DNA of 7,780 bases from assembly GCA_018644785.1 (NCBI GenBank), contig JABGPV010000237.1:1-7780 (forward strand), written 5' to 3'. Position numbers and translations under genes: made by a program. The notes beneath the pieces are model-generated. The model had not been told where the DNA came from, ran no database searches, and saw only the letters and a program-made list of their open reading frames with translations. The DNA comes from Deltaproteobacteria bacterium (GTDB taxonomy: Bacteria > Desulfobacterota > DSM-4660 > Desulfatiglandales > Desulfatiglandaceae). This document shows positions 5,330 to 7,780 of this stretch, piece by piece. How positions within the stretch are numbered: the stretch's first letter is position 1; each line of letters begins with the position of its first letter.

Positions 5330-5360
5330 TTGACATTGGTTTGACGTCCAACCATATTAT
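5330..5360 (+). promoter_or_regulatory. Possible promoter of the MarR gene
   Basis: TTGACA (5330-5335) is a perfect -35. TATTAT (5355-5360) lies 19 bp downstream, longer than ideal; CATATT at 5353-5358 gives the ideal 17 bp but matches less well. The boxes run into the candidate start codons, so transcription from here would give a nearly leaderless mRNA. Confidence 0.4.
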
Positions 5361-5367
5361 GAATATG
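5353..5367. promoter_or_regulatory. Palindrome across the MarR start, candidate autoregulatory operator
   Basis: CATATT-ATG-AATATG is a perfect inverted repeat with 6-bp arms. It overlaps the putative -10 box and both candidate ATG codons. MarR regulators usually bind AT-rich palindromes of this size in their own promoters, so autoregulation is inferred. Confidence 0.5.
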
Positions 5368-5787
5368 GAAACAGAACATCTCATCGCATTGGTTTCCGCC
5401 ATTAGGGACAAAGCCAACAGGTTTATTTCTGAACAACTGAAGGCTCGTGGCATTAAAGACATTGCGCCAGCACACGGTGGAGTATTTTTTCATCTGTTTG
5501 GAAATCGTGAGCTTACCATGGGAGAAATCGCCCGTTTGATTCACAGAGACAAGTCTACGGTGACATCGCTGGTGGAGAAACTTGTGCGCTTAGGTTATAT
5601 TAAACGGGAAAAAGATAGCGTTGACCATCGCGTAACCAAGATAAAACTAACAGAAAAAGGGACGTTTCTGGAGGCTGATTTTGCAGAAATTTCCCGGAGT
5701 CTGCTCACAAAGTCCTATGGTGGGCTTTCTGACAAAGAGATGGAAGTTATCGTCCAACTGCTTGCACGGGTGAATAATAACTTCTAA
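5359..5787 (+). CDS. MarR-family transcriptional regulator
   Basis: From the ATG at 5359 the protein has 142 residues, usual for MarR. The order is an N-terminal dimerisation helix (about 4-30), then a winged helix-turn-helix containing LTMGEIARLIHRDKSTVTSL (52-71), the recognition helix VEKLVRLGYIKRE and the wing with the typical D-x-x-D-H-R motif (85-91). A C-terminal helix pair follows. MarR dimers repress neighbouring genes and let go on binding a small ligand or on cysteine oxidation; no cysteine is seen here, so a ligand is likelier. The frame also allows a TTG at 5341 and an ATG at 5365; none has a Shine-Dalgarno site. It precedes the macrodomain gene on the same strand by 95 bp, so it may control that pair as well as itself. 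Confidence 0.88.
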   Translation: MNMETEHLIALVSAIRDKANRFISEQLKARGIKDIAPAHGGVFFHLFGNRELTMGEIARLIHRDKSTVTSLVEKLVRLGYIKREKDSVDHRVTKIKLTEKGTFLEADFAEISRSLLTKSYGGLSDKEMEVIVQLLARVNNNF

Positions 5788-5805
5788 ATTTTCATGGTAA
5801 ACCTG

Positions 5806-5817
5806 TCTGAAATCAGA
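5806..5817. promoter_or_regulatory. Short palindrome between the MarR and macrodomain genes
   Basis: TCTGA-AA-TCAGA is an inverted repeat in the 95-bp gap. It does not resemble the palindrome at the MarR start. No clear promoter is seen in the gap, only a weak TATGAT at 5840-5845 without a good -35. Confidence 0.2.
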
Positions 5818-5882
5818 AATGTGAAAACTGTTTTGCGGGTATGATCGGGTATTTCGACCTGAACATATCTGGGTGAACGAAC

Positions 5883-6821
5883 GTGGTGAAAGTATCCCGA
5901 GTATCCATTGATCTTGAAGAGTATCGATCAGAAATTCACCTCGATAAGCCTTTCAAAGCGTCGGAACCCGCGCCGGCCCTCGAGAAATTGCGATCGGATC
6001 TGGTTGACGAATTGCTGGCGAATCTGGAAACCGACGGCACCTTCCAACGGTGCGGAATTCGTCTTGAAGCATTTCCGTCATCCTATACCGAAAAACGACG
6101 TTTGTTAAAGGCCCTGCTGACCGGGCGCAGTCCGGACCCGCTGCCAAAGCGGTTTCACACACAGATGGATCACCTTCTGCAATACGAAAAAGGACAAATC
6201 ACCATCAACGAAGCTGCCGGCCTGCCTCAGATTTCGCAGATGTTTACAGGTTCAACTTATGGGAGCGCGGAGTTGTGCACTCTCTGGAAGGGCGATATCA
6301 CCACCTTGGGGGTGGACGTCATCGTCAACGCGGCCAATGCCCAAATGCTGGGCTGTTTTGAACCCTTCCACAACTGCATTGACAATATTATCCATTCGGC
6401 TGCCGGACCTCGCCTGAGGGAGGATTGTGATACGATCATGCACATTCAGGGAAATCTTGAAGGGACAGGATGGGCTAAAATCACGCGGGGCTACAATCTG
6501 CCGTCCAGATATGTCCTTCATACCGTTGGTCCCATTATCCCGGCCGGTCGGGCGCGGATTTCCAATGAACAGGAGGACTTGCTGTCAAACAGTTATCGTT
6601 CTTGTCTCGAACTTGCGGGACGTATCGCCCGTGTCCGATCGCTTGCGTTTTGCTGCATCTCAACCGGGGTGTTTGGCTTCCCCCATGAACCCGCCGCGAG
6701 CATTGCCCTGAAAACCGTTCACCGCTGGCTGCGGGAGAACCCCAGGGCGCTTGACCTGGTAGTATTCAATGCCTTTACACAAGTCGATTTTGAGATTTAC
6801 ACCCAACTCCTGAGCCGATAA
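5883..6821 (+). CDS. Zinc-type macrodomain protein, predicted ADP-ribosyl hydrolase
   Basis: The protein has 312 residues: an N-terminal helical region of about 125 residues, then a macrodomain. The macrodomain shows WKGDITTLGVDVIVNAANA (135-153), the usual ADP-ribose binding strand and asparagine loop, HTVGPI (213-218), and the phosphate loop STGVFGFP (260-267). The GCFEPFHNC insert (157-165), with Cys158, His163 and Cys165, is typical of the zinc-dependent macrodomains that partner class M sirtuins in bacteria and fungi. These remove ADP-ribose from proteins. The N-terminal part contains a RRLLKALLTGRSP-like motif (72-84) also seen in that subgroup. The start is GTG at 5883 (or GTG at 5886); the first in-frame ATG would remove 94 residues. 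The sirtuin gene follows after 13 bp, so the two are co-transcribed. Confidence 0.9.
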   Translation: MVKVSRVSIDLEEYRSEIHLDKPFKASEPAPALEKLRSDLVDELLANLETDGTFQRCGIRLEAFPSSYTEKRRLLKALLTGRSPDPLPKRFHTQMDHLLQYEKGQITINEAAGLPQISQMFTGSTYGSAELCTLWKGDITTLGVDVIVNAANAQMLGCFEPFHNCIDNIIHSAAGPRLREDCDTIMHIQGNLEGTGWAKITRGYNLPSRYVLHTVGPIIPAGRARISNEQEDLLSNSYRSCLELAGRIARVRSLAFCCISTGVFGFPHEPAASIALKTVHRWLRENPRALDLVVFNAFTQVDFEIYTQLLSR

Positions 6822-6834
6822 TGAGAAAAACGTT

Positions 6835-7707
6835 ATGATCCGAAACCAGGATATCGAGAAATGTGCCGAATTTATCCGGGAGGCCGACTGCGTGCTGATC
6901 GGCGCCGGTTCGGGCATTACCGCCGATGCCGGCTATGACTATGCCGACCAGGAAGCATTCGCTCGGGATTACCCCGGCATGGCTAAACGCGGCTTCCGTA
7001 TGAAGGCCGAGTTGATCGGCTACACCGGCTGGAGCCCGGCGCTCAAATGGGGGTATCTGGCCGCCCACGTGAACGAGGTGCGTTTCGATGCACCGCCTCA
7101 TCCGGTCTACGGGCGGCTCCTGGATTTGGTAAAAGATAAAGACTACTTCGTGATCACATCCAATGTCGATGGCATGTTTGTCAAGAACGGTTTTTCGGAG
7201 GATAAAATCTTCACGCCCCAGGGCGATTATGCTCTCATGCAGTGTGAAACACCCTGCTGTCGGGAAACCTGGGACATCAAACCGATCATTGACCGCATCT
7301 TACCAACCGTCGATCCTAAGACCCAGGAGATCACTGACCCCAGTGTAATCCCCACCTGCCCGAATTGCGGTGGGCCGGTGTTTATGAATGTTCGCGCCGC
7401 CCACTGGTTCCTCGATGACCCCTACAGACAACAAGCCGACCGTTTTGTTAAATGTGTTCAGGAAAAGAATAAATCTCGCTTATTGTTGATTGAAATCGGT
7501 GCCGGGTTCAACACCCCCAGTGTGATCCGCTGGCCCATGGAACGTATCGTCCTCTCGCATCCAAGTGCCAATTTTATCCGCGTCAACCCGCAATGGCCCC
7601 AGGTCCCCGATGAAATCGCTGAAAAATCAGTAACTTTCCAGAATGGCGCGATGGAGACGATTACCGCTATCTGGAAAACGATAGGCAAAGTGTCGGAAAC
7701 GGGATAG
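6835..7707 (+). CDS. Class M sirtuin (SirTM), predicted protein ADP-ribosyltransferase
   Basis: This 290-residue Sir2-fold protein has the NAD loop GAGSGIT (23-29), TSNVDGMF (108-115) and TPQGDYA (127-133), then GAGFNTPSVIR (222-232). Zinc ligands are Cys137 and Cys141 (CETPC) with Cys175 and Cys178 (CPNC). In deacetylase sirtuins a histidine occupies the site held here by Gln129, and an ISGIPDFR motif follows the first loop; here it reads GITADAGYDY. Replacement of the histidine by glutamine, with Asn110 kept, is the mark of SirTM enzymes, which ADP-ribosylate a lipoylated GcvH-like carrier instead of deacetylating. The macrodomain partner lies immediately upstream. No GcvH-L, lipoate ligase (LplA2) or oxidoreductase is in the window, so the target cannot be confirmed. 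ATG at 6835 is chosen for its fit to the family start; the ribosome site is weak. Confidence 0.88.
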   Translation: MIRNQDIEKCAEFIREADCVLIGAGSGITADAGYDYADQEAFARDYPGMAKRGFRMKAELIGYTGWSPALKWGYLAAHVNEVRFDAPPHPVYGRLLDLVKDKDYFVITSNVDGMFVKNGFSEDKIFTPQGDYALMQCETPCCRETWDIKPIIDRILPTVDPKTQEITDPSVIPTCPNCGGPVFMNVRAAHWFLDDPYRQQADRFVKCVQEKNKSRLLLIEIGAGFNTPSVIRWPMERIVLSHPSANFIRVNPQWPQVPDEIAEKSVTFQNGAMETITAIWKTIGKVSETG

Positions 7708-7724
7708 CGGAAAACATTCCCTCT

Positions 7725-7737
7725 TCTAACTGTTAGA
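7725..7737. repeat. Palindrome downstream of the sirtuin gene
   Basis: TCTAAC-T-GTTAGA is a perfect inverted repeat with 6-bp arms and a one-base centre. It could be a DNA-binding site. It is a poor terminator, since no T tract follows. The rest of 7708-7780 shows nothing clear. Confidence 0.3.
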
Positions 7738-7780
7738 TGACGGAAGTTCTTTGATCTTGTTCACCAACTGTGTTGTCTTT

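Noticed and set aside
6835..7707. Sirtuin as an ordinary NAD-dependent deacetylase
   Set aside because: The catalytic histidine is replaced by glutamine and the deacetylase loop after the first glycine motif is absent; the macrodomain partner fits class M.
1..7780. CRISPR array, tRNA, rRNA, transposase or phage genes
   Set aside because: No regularly spaced repeats, no tRNA-like cloverleaf and no coding frame of those families were seen.

Overview
The window looks like an accessory region from an anaerobic, probably sulfate-reducing or syntrophic, Desulfobacterota-type bacterium. This rests on a tungsten-type aldehyde:ferredoxin oxidoreductase (AOR), a GlpC/HdrD-like two-CCG iron-sulfur protein, moderate GC and strong Shine-Dalgarno sites. 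It is an inference; there is no rRNA or other taxonomic marker.

Left block (1-2514, + strand): the tail of an MDR-type alcohol dehydrogenase, a complete AOR, a MoaD/ThiS-type sulfur carrier and, as the most interesting item, a 40-codon gene at 2392-2514. Its peptide ends in IDGICGVY, the core signature of the mycofactocin precursor MftA. No mycofactocin maturation gene (mftB-F) lies in the window. The order suggests oxidation of an alcohol to an acid by way of an aldehyde: dehydrogenase, then AOR with its tungstopterin sulfur carrier, with a peptide-derived redox cofactor encoded at the end. A good sigma-70-type promoter and a hairpin at the predicted mRNA 5' end precede the AOR gene.

Middle block (2515-5340): a long stem-loop that pairs well only as + strand RNA follows mftA. 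Then come a minus-strand ABM-like (dimeric alpha-beta barrel) protein with a strong promoter and an internal palindrome, a divergent DUF4242 (SCO4226-like) protein, and a minus-strand GlpC/HdrD-like iron-sulfur protein. Two gene tails are embedded in the intergenic DNA: a histidine-kinase C-terminus (about 3091-3200, broken at a run of nine G) and a GNAT-acetyltransferase C-terminus on the minus strand (5146-5262). They mark past rearrangement.

Right block (5341-7707, + strand): a MarR-family regulator with a palindrome across its candidate start codons, then a zinc-type macrodomain protein and a class M sirtuin (SirTM) 13 bp apart. These are predicted to remove and add ADP-ribose on a protein. 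The lipoylated carrier GcvH-L and the ligase LplA2, usual partners of this pair, are not seen here. The last 73 bp hold only a short palindrome.
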